From the NCBI GenBank assembly GCA_963770375.1, contig CAVYPM010000002.1:65014-129013 (forward strand): a DNA stretch of 64,000 nucleotides, written 5' to 3'. Shown in pieces: positions 20,583-28,405 of this stretch. The notes beneath the pieces are model-generated. The model made no database searches and was not told where the DNA came from. It worked only from the letters and a program-made list of their open reading frames with translations. The translations under genes were made by a program, and so were the position numbers. How positions within the stretch are numbered: position 1 is the first letter of the stretch; each line of letters begins with the position of its first letter. The DNA comes from DASVBE01 sp963770375 (GTDB lineage: Bacteria; Actinomycetota; Actinomycetes; Streptosporangiales; Streptosporangiaceae).

Positions 20583-22301
20583 TCAGTCGTCGGCCGCGAT
20601 GACCTTCCTGAGGCTGGCCAGTTCCGCGGAGCTGACGCCGGCCGGCTGCAGGACAGTGTTCCACCCGTCCACGTACTCGCTGGTGTACTTGTGGCCGTGG
20701 CCGGCCGGAACGCCGGTGGCGAACGGGAGATCCGCGGTGACCTGCCAGAAGGTTACGAACGGCAGCCAGAAGATGCCCCGGAGCACATCACTGCCGTGGA
20801 TCTCCTCGCCGGTCCAGTCGGGCCGGCTGAAGATCAGGTGCGGGCTCCACCAGACGATCGGGTCGGACGGGTGCATCATGTAGAGGACCCGGCTGCCCGT
20901 CCAGGGCTGGCCGTCAGGCGGTATGTCCGTGCTCGCGTCGCTGGCGAATCGAACGATCCGTCCGTCCTGATAGACCGGCTGTATCTCGGGGCTTCCGCTG
21001 TCGCGGTGGTCGCTGAACTCCCGGAACAGCGTGTTGAAGTTGGGCGGGCCGGCGAACAGCGCGCCGCTGGTCAGGTTGGCCAGGCTGTGCTCGCCGCTGA
21101 ACGCGGTCTCGCCGCCGAACGACCCGAGGCTCTCCCCGGCGACGAACAGCCGGGGACGCTGCCGCTGGGGCACGTCCGACCAGGCACCGTAGACCGCGTC
21201 GAAGAGCGCCCGGCCCGCCTCGCGGGCCTTGGACTGGTCGACCAGGTAGGAGACCCAGGACGGCAGGTAGGAGTACTGGATCGCCACCGTGGCGCTGTCG
21301 CCTCCGGTGAGGTACTCGAAGGAGTCCACCAGCGCCGGGTCGACCCAGCCGCTGCCGGTCGTGGTCACGACCAGCAGGTTCTTCCGCTTGAAGGCGCCCG
21401 TACGCTCGAGGTCCCTGACCGCCAGGTTGGCCCTCGCCTCGGCGTCGTTAGCCGACGCCAGCCCGGCGTAGACACGGATCGGCTCAACGGCCGGCTGGCC
21501 GGTGAGCTTCTCGATGTCGCTGACGGACGGGCCCAGGCCGATGAAGTTCCTGCCCTGCCAGCCCAGCGTGTCCCACGGGAGGACCGAGCCCGGGCCGCCC
21601 GACCGCAGGCTGGTCGTGGGCTGGTGGATCCCCTCGGCAGTCTTGGTGTCGCGCACCGAGTACGCGCTGTTCAGGGCGTCGACGAGGCCCTGGAGCAGCA
21701 GGCCGGTGACCACCAGGTAGGTCAGGCCGGCCACCAGGATCCAGCCGATCGCCCGCGCCGCGCGCCGCCCGATCCAGCGGCTCAGCAGCCGTGCCACCCA
21801 GCGGAACAGGCCGCGAAGCCCGCGCCCGATCAGCAGGAACAGGCAGAACACCAGCGCCGCGACGAGCGGGGACGCGACCACGTACGCGATGTTGTAGTCG
21901 GTGACGCCCATCAGCTTGCGTATCTCGTACTGCCAGTACTGGCCGAGCCCGAAGGACACCACGACCAGGACGGCCGCGCTGATCAGGAACACCAGCCAGG
22001 ACCTGTGCCGGGCCGGCCGGGGATCCCGGTCCGCGAAGGCGCGCCAGATCGACGCGGCGAGAACCCCGAGCCCGTAGCCGATGGCCGCCGTGATGCCCCA
22101 GATGATGCCCTGGGTGATGCCGCCCCGGGGGAGCAGCGAGGGGGTAAAGGAAAAGCACCCGGTGAGGAGCGCCCCCCAGCAGCCGGGCAAGGTCAGGTAC
22201 AGCAGCTTGCGGGGCTTGCCCTCCTCCTGCGGCACCGCGGGCGCTTCGGTGCTGGTGCTGAGCGGGGGACCAGCGGGCGGCTCCGTCATGTCACGCGCCA
22301 C
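20583..22301 (-). CDS. Membrane-anchored alpha/beta-hydrolase (Abhydrolase_9 type)
   Basis: 572 residues. The N-terminal half has five or so membrane helices (LLYLTLPGCWGALLTGC onward), and the C-terminal half is a hydrolase domain with NFIGLGPSVSDIEKLTGQPA and the nucleophile elbow GESLGSFG. This pairing defines a conserved actinobacterial family of unknown substrate; an envelope-lipid or ester substrate is a guess. The GTG at 22301 is chosen over ATG 22289 because GGAG lies six bases upstream of it. It diverges from the PRC-barrel gene across a 211-base gap that holds a candidate operator. Confidence 0.85.
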   Translation of the reverse strand: MARDMTEPPAGPPLSTSTEAPAVPQEEGKPRKLLYLTLPGCWGALLTGCFSFTPSLLPRGGITQGIIWGITAAIGYGLGVLAASIWRAFADRDPRPARHRSWLVFLISAAVLVVVSFGLGQYWQYEIRKLMGVTDYNIAYVVASPLVAALVFCLFLLIGRGLRGLFRWVARLLSRWIGRRAARAIGWILVAGLTYLVVTGLLLQGLVDALNSAYSVRDTKTAEGIHQPTTSLRSGGPGSVLPWDTLGWQGRNFIGLGPSVSDIEKLTGQPAVEPIRVYAGLASANDAEARANLAVRDLERTGAFKRKNLLVVTTTGSGWVDPALVDSFEYLTGGDSATVAIQYSYLPSWVSYLVDQSKAREAGRALFDAVYGAWSDVPQRQRPRLFVAGESLGSFGGETAFSGEHSLANLTSGALFAGPPNFNTLFREFSDHRDSGSPEIQPVYQDGRIVRFASDASTDIPPDGQPWTGSRVLYMMHPSDPIVWWSPHLIFSRPDWTGEEIHGSDVLRGIFWLPFVTFWQVTADLPFATGVPAGHGHKYTSEYVDGWNTVLQPAGVSSAELASLRKVIAADD

Positions 22302-22388
22302 GTCATCTCCATGGGTCTCCGGCCTGCCCTGCGCAGTCCGCTGGCGTCACAGGTACGGCCAGGCTGCCCGGCGGCCGGGCCGGCGCCA

Positions 22389-22405
22389 TCCCCCCGCCAG
22401 GGTGA
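22389..22405 (+). promoter_or_regulatory. Candidate operator, TCCCCC-CGCCA-GGGTGA (one mismatch)
   Basis: Matches the TCACCC-N5-GGGTGA palindrome with A to C in the left half. It lies 108 bases upstream of the PRC-barrel start and in the shared gap with the divergent membrane hydrolase. Confidence 0.45.
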
Positions 22406-22512
22406 GCCGATCGGAGGGGCATTCATCCTCAACGGGCGATCACGGTTCCCGGGTTCGTGGTGGAGGATCGGGTTCTGGCCGCGGCTGGGAGGGACGCAGG
22501 GAAGGTGGGCAC

Positions 22513-23253
22513 ATGACGGAATTCGTGATGGGGGCCAAGGTCGTCTGCTCGGATGGCTTCTGCGGCGAGGTGAAACGCACGATTCTCGACCCGGCCGCCC
22601 GGACGGTCACCCACCTCGTTGTCGGGCCCAGGCACAGCACTTCGCAGGAACGGCTCGTTCCTCTTGAGCTGGCCGAGGAGGTGGACGGCGAGATCAGGCT
22701 GAGCTGCACTCTCGCCCAGTTCGGGCAGCTGGAGCCGGCCGAGGAAGTCAGGCTGGCGGAGGGGCTGGACTACGAAGGCGGCTACGGCTCCGGAGCAGTC
22801 CAGGGCTACGGCGACGTCGGCGGCATGGGGGTCGGCGGTTCATCCTCTGGCGTGGGGATCGGCATGGGCCTGGGTCACCGGCAGCCTCTCCTCGTCGAGC
22901 ACTCCGTCCCGATGGGCGAAACCGAGGTCGAGCGCCATGAGGGCGTCCACGCCGCCGACGGTGAGATCGGGAAGGTGGAGGGCTTCGTCGTGGACCGGGC
23001 GAGTCACCAGGTGACTCACATCCTCCTGCAGGAAGGCCACCTGTGGGGGCACAAGGAAGTCGCCATCCCGATCAGCGCCGTCGATTCCGTCGATGCCGGG
23101 ATCCGGCTCAACATCACCAAGAAGCAAGTGGAGGCTCTCCCTCCGCTCCAGTCAAGGTCACCCGTGATGGATGGCCCCCGGTCTGCGAATCCGGAGCATC
23201 GTGTTGCTAGCCGGGAGGTCCGGTGGCCTAACGGCCTTGTAAGGGAGGCATGA
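22513..23253 (+). CDS. PRC-barrel domain protein with a second stress-type domain
   Basis: 246 residues. The first 80 form a PRC-barrel-like unit (FVMGAKVVCSDGFCGEVKR, THLVVGPRH, RLVPLELA). A Gly-rich linker (residues 90-125) follows, then a second barrel (EVERHEGVHAADGEIGKVEG, HQVTHILLQEGHLWGHKEV, IPISAVDSV). Such double PRC proteins in actinomycetes are stress-associated and may bind RNA or membranes; the role is not established. The ATG at 22513 follows AGGGAAGG. The stop is five bases from the DUF7144 gene, so they form an operon. Confidence 0.82.
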   Translation: MTEFVMGAKVVCSDGFCGEVKRTILDPAARTVTHLVVGPRHSTSQERLVPLELAEEVDGEIRLSCTLAQFGQLEPAEEVRLAEGLDYEGGYGSGAVQGYGDVGGMGVGGSSSGVGIGMGLGHRQPLLVEHSVPMGETEVERHEGVHAADGEIGKVEGFVVDRASHQVTHILLQEGHLWGHKEVAIPISAVDSVDAGIRLNITKKQVEALPPLQSRSPVMDGPRSANPEHRVASREVRWPNGLVREA

Positions 23254-23257
23254 GGGA

Positions 23258-23686
23258 ATGACGTCGGCAGCAAGATCATCCACCGGTCGGACCTATGCGG
23301 AGGGCCGCGGGTACGGCCTGGTCCTGTTCGCAGGTGTGCTGTTGCTGGTGGTCGGCTTCTGGAACCTGATCTACGGGATCGCCGCGATTGCGCAGTCGCA
23401 TGTGTTCGTCGCGAACGCCCACTACGTCTTTGGTGACTTGCGGACCTGGGGATGGATCACCCTCATCATCTCCGCCCTGCAGATCCTCGCGGGGATCGGG
23501 GTCATGACGGGCAACCAGGCGGCCCGCTGGGCCGGCATTATCCTGGTGGGCCTCAACGCCATCAACCAGATGTTCTTCATCCCGGCTTACCCGTTCTGGT
23601 CCCTGATGATCATCGCCGTGGACATCGTGGCGCTGTACGGGCTCTGCGCCTACGGCAGCAAGGACAACGTGGAAGCCGCCATCTAG
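23258..23686 (+). CDS. DUF7144-type four-helix membrane protein
   Basis: 142 residues. A polar N-terminus (MTSAARSSTGRTYAEGRGYG) is followed by four hydrophobic segments: VLFAGVLLLVVGFWNLIYG, WGWITLIISALQILAG, ARWAGIILVGLNAINQM and WSLMIIAVDIVALYGL. This is the layout of the actinobacterial DUF7144 family, function unknown. It is the full-length counterpart of the N-terminal remnant fused to the lipid kinase at 44763-44852. It is co-transcribed with the PRC-barrel gene and followed by two hairpins. Confidence 0.82.
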   Translation: MTSAARSSTGRTYAEGRGYGLVLFAGVLLLVVGFWNLIYGIAAIAQSHVFVANAHYVFGDLRTWGWITLIISALQILAGIGVMTGNQAARWAGIILVGLNAINQMFFIPAYPFWSLMIIAVDIVALYGLCAYGSKDNVEAAI

Positions 23687-23707
23687 TCCGGACTCGTCCG
23701 GGCTCCG

Positions 23708-23733
23708 GGACGGCCGCTGAGGGGAGGCCGTCC
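23708..23733 (+). terminator. Hairpin, 8-bp stem GGACGGCC/GGCCGTCC
   Basis: The stem flanks a 10-base loop and begins 22 bases after the DUF7144 stop. No U-run follows directly; it may work together with the next hairpin. Confidence 0.55.
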
Positions 23734-23749
23734 GGGGAGCACCGCCGCT

Positions 23750-23782
23750 GGCGGCGGGATCGCCTGGTTCGGTCCCGCCGCC
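23750..23782 (+). terminator. Hairpin, 10-bp stem GGCGGCGGGA/TCCCGCCGCC, then T-rich bases
   Basis: A perfect 10-bp stem with a 13-base loop. GTGTTTCTGCCTTT follows shortly after, giving a plausible rho-independent end for the PRC-barrel/DUF7144 operon. Confidence 0.65.
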
Positions 23783-23926
23783 ACGGTGGTGTTTCTGCCT
23801 TTACCTGACCTGTCCAGGTGCCCACCCAGGCCCGGCGGCTACGTGCCGGCGGGCCTGTTTCGATGCGAGATCAGGCTGGTCCGGCCCGCCGTCCGGCCCG
23901 TCCGTCCGGCCCGCTCCGCCGCCCGT

Positions 23927-23948
23927 TTCACCCCTGCTTCACCCCTGC
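23927..23948. repeat. 11-bp perfect tandem duplication upstream of the DUF3040-like gene
   Basis: TTCACCCCTGC twice, each copy carrying the TCACCC half-site seen in the operators. GGGAGGAGG follows. Confidence 0.85.
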
Positions 23949-23989
23949 GGGAGGAGGCTGCCGGATCACTCGGACGTGATCATGACGTC

Positions 23990-24232
23990 GTGAGCCTGCG
24001 CCGACGCCAGTTGCGGATCCTCGACCGCATTGAACGTGACCTGGCCGACTCCGATCCAGGACTGGCGGCCCTTTTCCGGGGGCTCGCCCGGCGGGCAGGC
24101 GGCCTCGATCTGCGCTGGGTGGAGAAGATCGGCCGCCAGCGCTTCTGGATCTTCTCCCGGCGGCGGCATGACCGGAACCCCGGTCCGCGGCCAAGGGACA
24201 TCAAGCGCCCCGAGCACTGGAACGATTGGTGA
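23990..24232 (+). CDS. DUF3040-like small basic protein
   Basis: About 80 residues from GTG 23990: SLRRRQLRILDRIERDLADS, then DPGLAALFRGLARR. This resembles the start of DUF3040 proteins (LSxxERRxLxxIExxLxxxDPxLA), although the usual two membrane helices are absent and the rest is basic (RWVEKIGRQRFWIFSRRR). The start is inferred from this pattern since no clear ribosome site is visible. The function is unknown; possibly it is a truncated family member. Confidence 0.55.
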   Translation: MSLRRRQLRILDRIERDLADSDPGLAALFRGLARRAGGLDLRWVEKIGRQRFWIFSRRRHDRNPGPRPRDIKRPEHWNDW

Positions 24233-24295
24233 GGGCCAGCATGGCCGGTGCAGTGCCAGCCGGTACAGGGCCATGACCATGCTCGGATGCGCACG

Positions 24296-24505
24296 ATGCT
24301 CCACGTTCGCGTGGTGAGCCCGGCCGCGCTCACCGAACAGCTGACCGGCCGGCTCGCCACTGCCCCCGGTGTCCAGAACATGGTGACGCGTGCCGGAGCC
24401 GTGCGCCGGCCCACGGGCGACGCGGTGGAGTTCGATGTCCGCGACGGCGGTCACCTTCAGCGGGTGATGACCAGCGCGGGCGGTGCTCCGAGGATGGCCT
24501 GGTGA
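24296..24505 (+). CDS. Short protein equal to the N-terminal domain of DUF389 membrane proteins
   Basis: 69 residues. MLHVRVVSPAALTEQLTGRL, then PGVQNMVTRAGAVRRPTGDA and VEFDV follow the opening of DUF389 proteins (MLHxRVVSPAxxT...GxxNxVVLPGAARRPxGDxVxFDVA). The family then continues into a long multi-helix membrane domain, which is missing here: the frame ends after HLQRVMTSAGGAPRMAW. Either the gene is a truncated remnant or a stand-alone sensor-like domain. Its TGA overlaps the next GTG (GTGA), so the downstream membrane protein is probably translated by coupling. ATG 24287 is an alternative start. Confidence 0.6.
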   Translation: MLHVRVVSPAALTEQLTGRLATAPGVQNMVTRAGAVRRPTGDAVEFDVRDGGHLQRVMTSAGGAPRMAW

Positions 24506-25827
24506 GTGCTGAGCACGAGATCAGCCCGGACGAGCGAGCCGAACTCGAGCGCCTCCGCGCCGAGACGGCTGAGCTCCGCAGCAAGCAGGCCGCCGAGGCT
24601 CCTCGCCGCCGGCGCTTCAGCTGGCGGACTCTCGTTTCCGTCCTGCTCATTGTGCTGGGCTGCGTACTCGCCCCGGTGGCCGTCCTCGCCTCCTGGGCAG
24701 GCAACGAGGTGTCCAACACCGACCGGTGGGTGGCGACCGTAGAGCCGCTGATTCATGACCCGGCGATCCAGAACGTCCTGACCGACAAGATCACCACCGA
24801 GATAACCAGCCGGCTCAACGTGACCGGAGTGATCAGCCAGGCTTCAGCCCAGCTCGACAGCAGGGGCCTGACCAGGATCAGCTCGCTGCTCACGACGTTC
24901 GGCCCGCAGATCGACAGCGCGGTGACCGGCTTCATACACAGCACCGTGCACAAGGTGATTACCAGCCCGGCGGTGGCCAGGCTCTGGGTCCAGGTCAACA
25001 GGGTCGCGCATCAGGCGCTCGTCAATGTGCTCTCCGGTGATAACAACGGCACCATCAGCACGGCCAACGGCCAGATCGTTCTGAACCTCGGCCCCTTCAT
25101 CGACCTGGTCAAGCAGAATCTGGTCAATCGCGGATTCTCGCTGGCCAGCAATATCCCGACGATCAGCCCAACCGTGGCCCTTTTCCAGGCGAATGATCTC
25201 GGGAAGGCCCAGGCCGGATACCGGCTGATCAAGACGCTCAAGATCGTCCTGCCCGTCCTGGTCCTGCTGCTGCTCGCCGGCGGCGTGTTCGCCGCCCGGA
25301 AGCGCCTGCGCGCCCTGATGGGAGCTGGCCTCGGCCTGGCCGCGTCCATGCTGGTCCTGGCCATCGGCTTGCTGATCGGGCGGAGCATCTACCTCAGCAG
25401 CGTTCCGCCCAGCGTGCTGCCCGCCGATGCTGCCGCCGCCGCGTTCGACGCAATGGTCCACTTCATCAGGATCACGCTCCGGCTCGTGCTCGCGGTGGGG
25501 CTGGTTGTCGGCATCGGGGCGTTCCTGACCGGTCCCTCGGCCGCCGCCGTCCGGACCCGTTCGGCGCTGAAGTCGGGAGCGGGCTGGATCCGGAACTTCG
25601 GCGAGCGCCGGGGAGTGTCCACCGGCCCGGTCGGCACGTGGACGTACGCGCACCGCAAGGGCCTCCGGATCGGGTCGGTAGCCCTGTTCGCTCTCATCTT
25701 CGTTTTCTGGGGCCAGCCCACCGCGCCAGTCGTCATTGTGCTGGCCGTGCTTCTGCTGGTGGTTCTGGGGCTGATCGAGCTGATTGGCCGGCCCGCGAAA
25801 CAGCCGCAGACTGCAGATCAGACCTGA
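24502..25827 (+). CDS. Integral membrane protein with coiled-coil start and a large extracytoplasmic loop
   Basis: 441 residues. Residues 1-35 form a charged coiled coil (ERAELERLRAETAELRSKQA). Helix 1 is LVSVLLIVLGCVLAPVAVLA, followed by a polar loop of about 165 residues (NTDRWVATVEPLIHDPAIQ onward) predicted outside the cell. Then come four or five helices (IVLPVLVLLLLAGGVF, MGAGLGLAASMLVLAIGLL, LRLVLAVGLVVGIGAF, VALFALIFVFWG, VIVLAVLLLVVLGLI). I do not know a function; the family is common in actinomycetes. It is coupled to the DUF389-like gene. Confidence 0.75.
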   Translation: MSAEHEISPDERAELERLRAETAELRSKQAAEAPRRRRFSWRTLVSVLLIVLGCVLAPVAVLASWAGNEVSNTDRWVATVEPLIHDPAIQNVLTDKITTEITSRLNVTGVISQASAQLDSRGLTRISSLLTTFGPQIDSAVTGFIHSTVHKVITSPAVARLWVQVNRVAHQALVNVLSGDNNGTISTANGQIVLNLGPFIDLVKQNLVNRGFSLASNIPTISPTVALFQANDLGKAQAGYRLIKTLKIVLPVLVLLLLAGGVFAARKRLRALMGAGLGLAASMLVLAIGLLIGRSIYLSSVPPSVLPADAAAAAFDAMVHFIRITLRLVLAVGLVVGIGAFLTGPSAAAVRTRSALKSGAGWIRNFGERRGVSTGPVGTWTYAHRKGLRIGSVALFALIFVFWGQPTAPVVIVLAVLLLVVLGLIELIGRPAKQPQTADQT

Positions 25828-25882
25828 CCAGGGCCGGATTGGCCGACCATCAGGCCAGGTAAAACCGAGAAAGGATTGTGGG

Positions 25883-26242
25883 ATGACTGCGCCAACCAAC
25901 GTAGAGGTCCACGAGGAGACCAAGGGCCTGTTCAGCTCCCTTGCCGCGGGCGACCCTGACCTGCTGGCCGCGGGACTGGAGATACGGGCCAACTGGCAGG
26001 CCAGAAGCGGCCTCTCCGCCCGCGACTACGCACTGGTCAAGCTGGCCGCGCTGATCGCGCTGGACGCCCCGCCCGCCTCCTACGTCTGGCAGGTCGCCAA
26101 CGCGCTGGCCGAAGGTGCCACCCCGGAGGACATGCTGGGCGTGCTGATCGCGATCGCCCCGCAGGTCGGCGGGCCGAAGCTGGTGGCGGCCGCGCCCGAG
26201 CTCATGCTCGCGCTGGGCCTCACCCTGCCCGACGGCATGTAG
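25883..26242 (+). CDS. Carboxymuconolactone-decarboxylase-like helical protein lacking the CXXC pair
   Basis: 119 residues, starting at ATG 25883 after AAAGGA. The helical sequence (LEIRANWQARSGLSARDYAL, then VKLAALIALDAPPASYVWQV, ALAEGATPEDMLGVLIAIAP) follows the AhpD/CMD fold, where the middle helix normally carries a redox CXXC. No cysteine is present, so disulfide-reductase activity is unlikely and the protein may be a structural or binding variant. It lies 56 bases after the membrane protein and 25 before the SHOCT gene, probably in one operon. Confidence 0.72.
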   Translation: MTAPTNVEVHEETKGLFSSLAAGDPDLLAAGLEIRANWQARSGLSARDYALVKLAALIALDAPPASYVWQVANALAEGATPEDMLGVLIAIAPQVGGPKLVAAAPELMLALGLTLPDGM

Positions 26243-26266
26243 TACGGCGATAACGAGGAGGCAGAG

Positions 26267-26569
26267 ATGCTCAGGCGGAGACGTCCGTTGCTGCGCGCGG
26301 CTGCGGTAGGCGGCGGCGCGTACATGGCCGGGAAGGCCCATGCCCGGAACCAAGCGGAACAGCAGCAGGCCGAGGACGATCAGAACGCCCGTATCGACGA
26401 CGTGCAATACCAGCAGCAGAGCCAGCAGTCATCCCAGCAGGCTCCGGCCCCTGCACCGGCTCCGTCGTCGATGACCGACCAGCTGAACCAGCTCGCCGCC
26501 CTGCATCAGCAGGGCGCACTGACCGACGACGAGTTCACCGCCGCCAAGGCGAAGCTGTTCGGTACCTGA
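26267..26569 (+). CDS. SHOCT-domain protein
   Basis: 100 residues with an N-terminal basic, hydrophobic stretch (LLRAAAVGGGAYMAGKAHAR), a Gln-rich linker (residues 30-65) and a C-terminal SHOCT motif (DQLNQLAALHQQGALTDDEF, then TAAKAKLF). SHOCT tails are thought to mediate oligomerisation. The AGGAGG before the ATG is strong. It is convergent with the lipoprotein gene, two bases apart. Confidence 0.85.
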   Translation: MLRRRRPLLRAAAVGGGAYMAGKAHARNQAEQQQAEDDQNARIDDVQYQQQSQQSSQQAPAPAPAPSSMTDQLNQLAALHQQGALTDDEFTAAKAKLFGT

Positions 26570-26571
26570 AG

Positions 26572-27330
26572 TCAGCGGTACTCCGCGTCGCCGGACCGGA
26601 GGGCGCGGAGGGACATCTCGAAAGAGTCCAGCCGGCCGCGGACGACCTCGGCTTGCCGCGGGTCGGGGCCGCCAGGAGCCCGCTCGGCGTCCATGGCCGA
26701 GCGGGCTGCCTGCAGTGAAACGAGTGTGTCCGCGATCCTGGCGCGGTCGCCGTCGTCCGGGACCGCCTCGCGCAGCGAGTAGAGCTCCTGCGTGAGGTCA
26801 TCGGCCCGCCGCTGGATGTCGGTCCACCGGCCGGCTGCGTCCGGAGCCGCGAACTGGCCCGGCGATTCCGCGACACTCATCGCGTCGTGCAGCGCCGAGC
26901 CCTTCGCGTAGGCGTCGATGAGCCGGGATTGCCAGCCGGCCGCGGTCGCCGAACGACGGCGTGACGCATGGACGATCCATCCGGTCAGGGCGGCCAGGAC
27001 GGCGACGCCCAGCAGGATCCAGGGCCAGATAGGGGTGGAGCCGGAACTGGATTCGGACCCGGTGGCCGTCGGCGAGGCACCGGGCGCCGCCGGCGCGGCG
27101 GAAGCCGTCACCGTGGCGGTCGCTGTCACCGTCGCCCTCGCGGTCGGGGTCCTGGTTACGGTCGGGACCGAGGGCCCGGTCGGGGTCTCCTCCGGCGAGG
27201 CGGTGGCCGTGGCGGCCTTGCTGGCCAGATTGCCGGCCGCGTCCTGGGCGGCGCTCCCGCATCCGGCCGCCAGGCATCCGGTTGCCAGGATGACCGCCGG
27301 AAGAAACCATGCCCTCGTGAAAGACCGCAT
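26572..27330 (-). CDS. Putative lipoprotein with a transmembrane helix and a helical cytoplasmic domain
   Basis: 252 residues. A signal-like start (FTRAWFLPAVILATGCLAAGC) contains a lipobox LAAGC at about residue 24. A Thr/Pro/Ala-rich region (residues 40-95) precedes a membrane helix (WPWILLGVAVLAALTGWIV), then a basic HASRRR and a charged helical domain of 130 residues. A lipid anchor plus a second membrane pass would place the low-complexity region outside. Good ribosome site (AAGGGG) before ATG 27330. Function unknown. Confidence 0.72.
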   Translation of the reverse strand: MRSFTRAWFLPAVILATGCLAAGCGSAAQDAAGNLASKAATATASPEETPTGPSVPTVTRTPTARATVTATATVTASAAPAAPGASPTATGSESSSGSTPIWPWILLGVAVLAALTGWIVHASRRRSATAAGWQSRLIDAYAKGSALHDAMSVAESPGQFAAPDAAGRWTDIQRRADDLTQELYSLREAVPDDGDRARIADTLVSLQAARSAMDAERAPGGPDPRQAEVVRGRLDSFEMSLRALRSGDAEYR

Positions 27331-27350
27331 GTCATCCCCTTCTGTGCTGG

Positions 27351-28298
27351 CTATGGGCGTTGATGATCATTTGTGTGGATGTCCGCGCCGCGAATCGGGT
27401 GGCCGGAGACCAGCGAGGCGCTCAGCTTGACTGTCTTTACCGCGCTGGTCGCGCCCGCCTGCAAGGTCAGGCCAGTGGTAAACACGATGAGGCCGGGGAC
27501 GAACAGCGCCTTCGACCCGAGCATGACCAGCCCAAGGCGGCCGAGGAGATAGGGAGGTGTGCAGACCACCGCCCCGACGATCCCGCCCACTGCCGAGGCG
27601 GCCAGCTTGTCTCGTTTCGGGTAGCTGGTCTTCATGCCGATGAGCCGGGCTGGCACGGCCACGTAGCAGACCATCATGATCGCTATGACGATGCTCAGGC
27701 AGAGACCGAACCAGAACGTTCCCCAGCGGACGACGACCACGGTGGACAGGCCCAGCAGCACCCCGACGGCGAAGCCCGAGGCCAGGATGCCGACCCGGCG
27801 AGACCAGGCCCGGGTAAACGCGGGCCGGATCGACGGTGGTGCCCGCCCGGCGATCGCGTAGGCGAACACTGCGTTCAGGTAGAAGCTCGCCGCCGTGACC
27901 ACCGCCACCCCGAGCACGAGCGGGATCACGACCGGCCCGGTCAGCACGTGAAGTGTCCTTCCGTGCAGGACGTGGATCTTCAGGTCGAACATGGCCGCCC
28001 AGATCCACATTGCGGGCAGCAGCTGGATCAGGGTGAGCCGCCAGTTCGTGACCAGGAGCTTGATCCCCACGAAGAGCATGGCGAAGGCACCGACGCACAC
28101 CGCCAGCGGGGCAAGCCACCGCCGTGACCGGCTCAGCCGCAGGATGACCTCGTCCGCGGTGGCCAGATCGCTGTCCCTGACCGCCAGGACGAACCGCCTG
28201 AGCTGTTCCCGCCGGGTGGCTTGCCGGGAGGGCTGCGGCTGCCCGTGGCCGGGCGCGGGGGCAGCCGGCTGCCCGGACGCGTTGCCCTCGATAGCCAC
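27351..28298 (-). CDS. Multi-pass membrane protein of unknown function
   Basis: About 315 residues with a polar N-terminus (GQPAAPAPGHGQPQPSRQAT, then RREQLRRFVLAVRDSD) and six hydrophobic segments (LAPLAVCVGAFAMLFVGIKL, LIQLLPAMWIWAAMF, TGPVVIPLVLGVAVVTAASF, VGILASGFAVGVLLGLSTVV, FGLCLSIVIAIMMVCYVAV, AASAVGGIVGAVVCTPPYLL). The start is put at GTG 28298, because upstream codons run into the divergent promoter; this is uncertain. A palindrome at 28329-28355 lies just upstream and is shared with the DUF2252 gene. Confidence 0.68.
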   Translation of the reverse strand: MAIEGNASGQPAAPAPGHGQPQPSRQATRREQLRRFVLAVRDSDLATADEVILRLSRSRRWLAPLAVCVGAFAMLFVGIKLLVTNWRLTLIQLLPAMWIWAAMFDLKIHVLHGRTLHVLTGPVVIPLVLGVAVVTAASFYLNAVFAYAIAGRAPPSIRPAFTRAWSRRVGILASGFAVGVLLGLSTVVVVRWGTFWFGLCLSIVIAIMMVCYVAVPARLIGMKTSYPKRDKLAASAVGGIVGAVVCTPPYLLGRLGLVMLGSKALFVPGLIVFTTGLTLQAGATSAVKTVKLSASLVSGHPIRGADIHTNDHQRP

Positions 28299-28328
28299 TT
28301 TCCGAGAATTAGCACCCGCGCTGGCGGG

Positions 28329-28355
28329 GTGCCTCACCCAGCATGGATGAGGCAC
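28329..28355. promoter_or_regulatory. Extended palindrome in a divergent promoter (TCACCC-AGCAT-GGATGA core)
   Basis: GTGCCTCA and TGAGGCAC form perfect inverted arms around CCCAGCATGGA. The core 28334-28350 matches the TCACCC-N5-GGGTGA operator with one change. It lies 50 bases upstream of the DUF2252 start and 30 upstream of the divergent membrane gene. Confidence 0.65.
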
Positions 28356-28405
28356 CCGGCGGCCCGGCGCGGCATCGTCGGGTGCATGGCTGAGAGGAGC
28401 CGATC

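Larger units (their letters stand above)
23687..23989. other. Intergenic stretch of about 300 bases with hairpins and a short duplication
   Basis: No convincing gene. It contains two strong hairpins (23708-23733 and 23750-23782), an 11-bp tandem duplication of TTCACCCCTGC (23927-23948), and a run of CCGGCCCG repeats near 23881-23915. An open frame from 23786 extends the DUF3040-like gene leftward, but its residues are Pro/Arg-rich noise. Confidence 0.75.
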
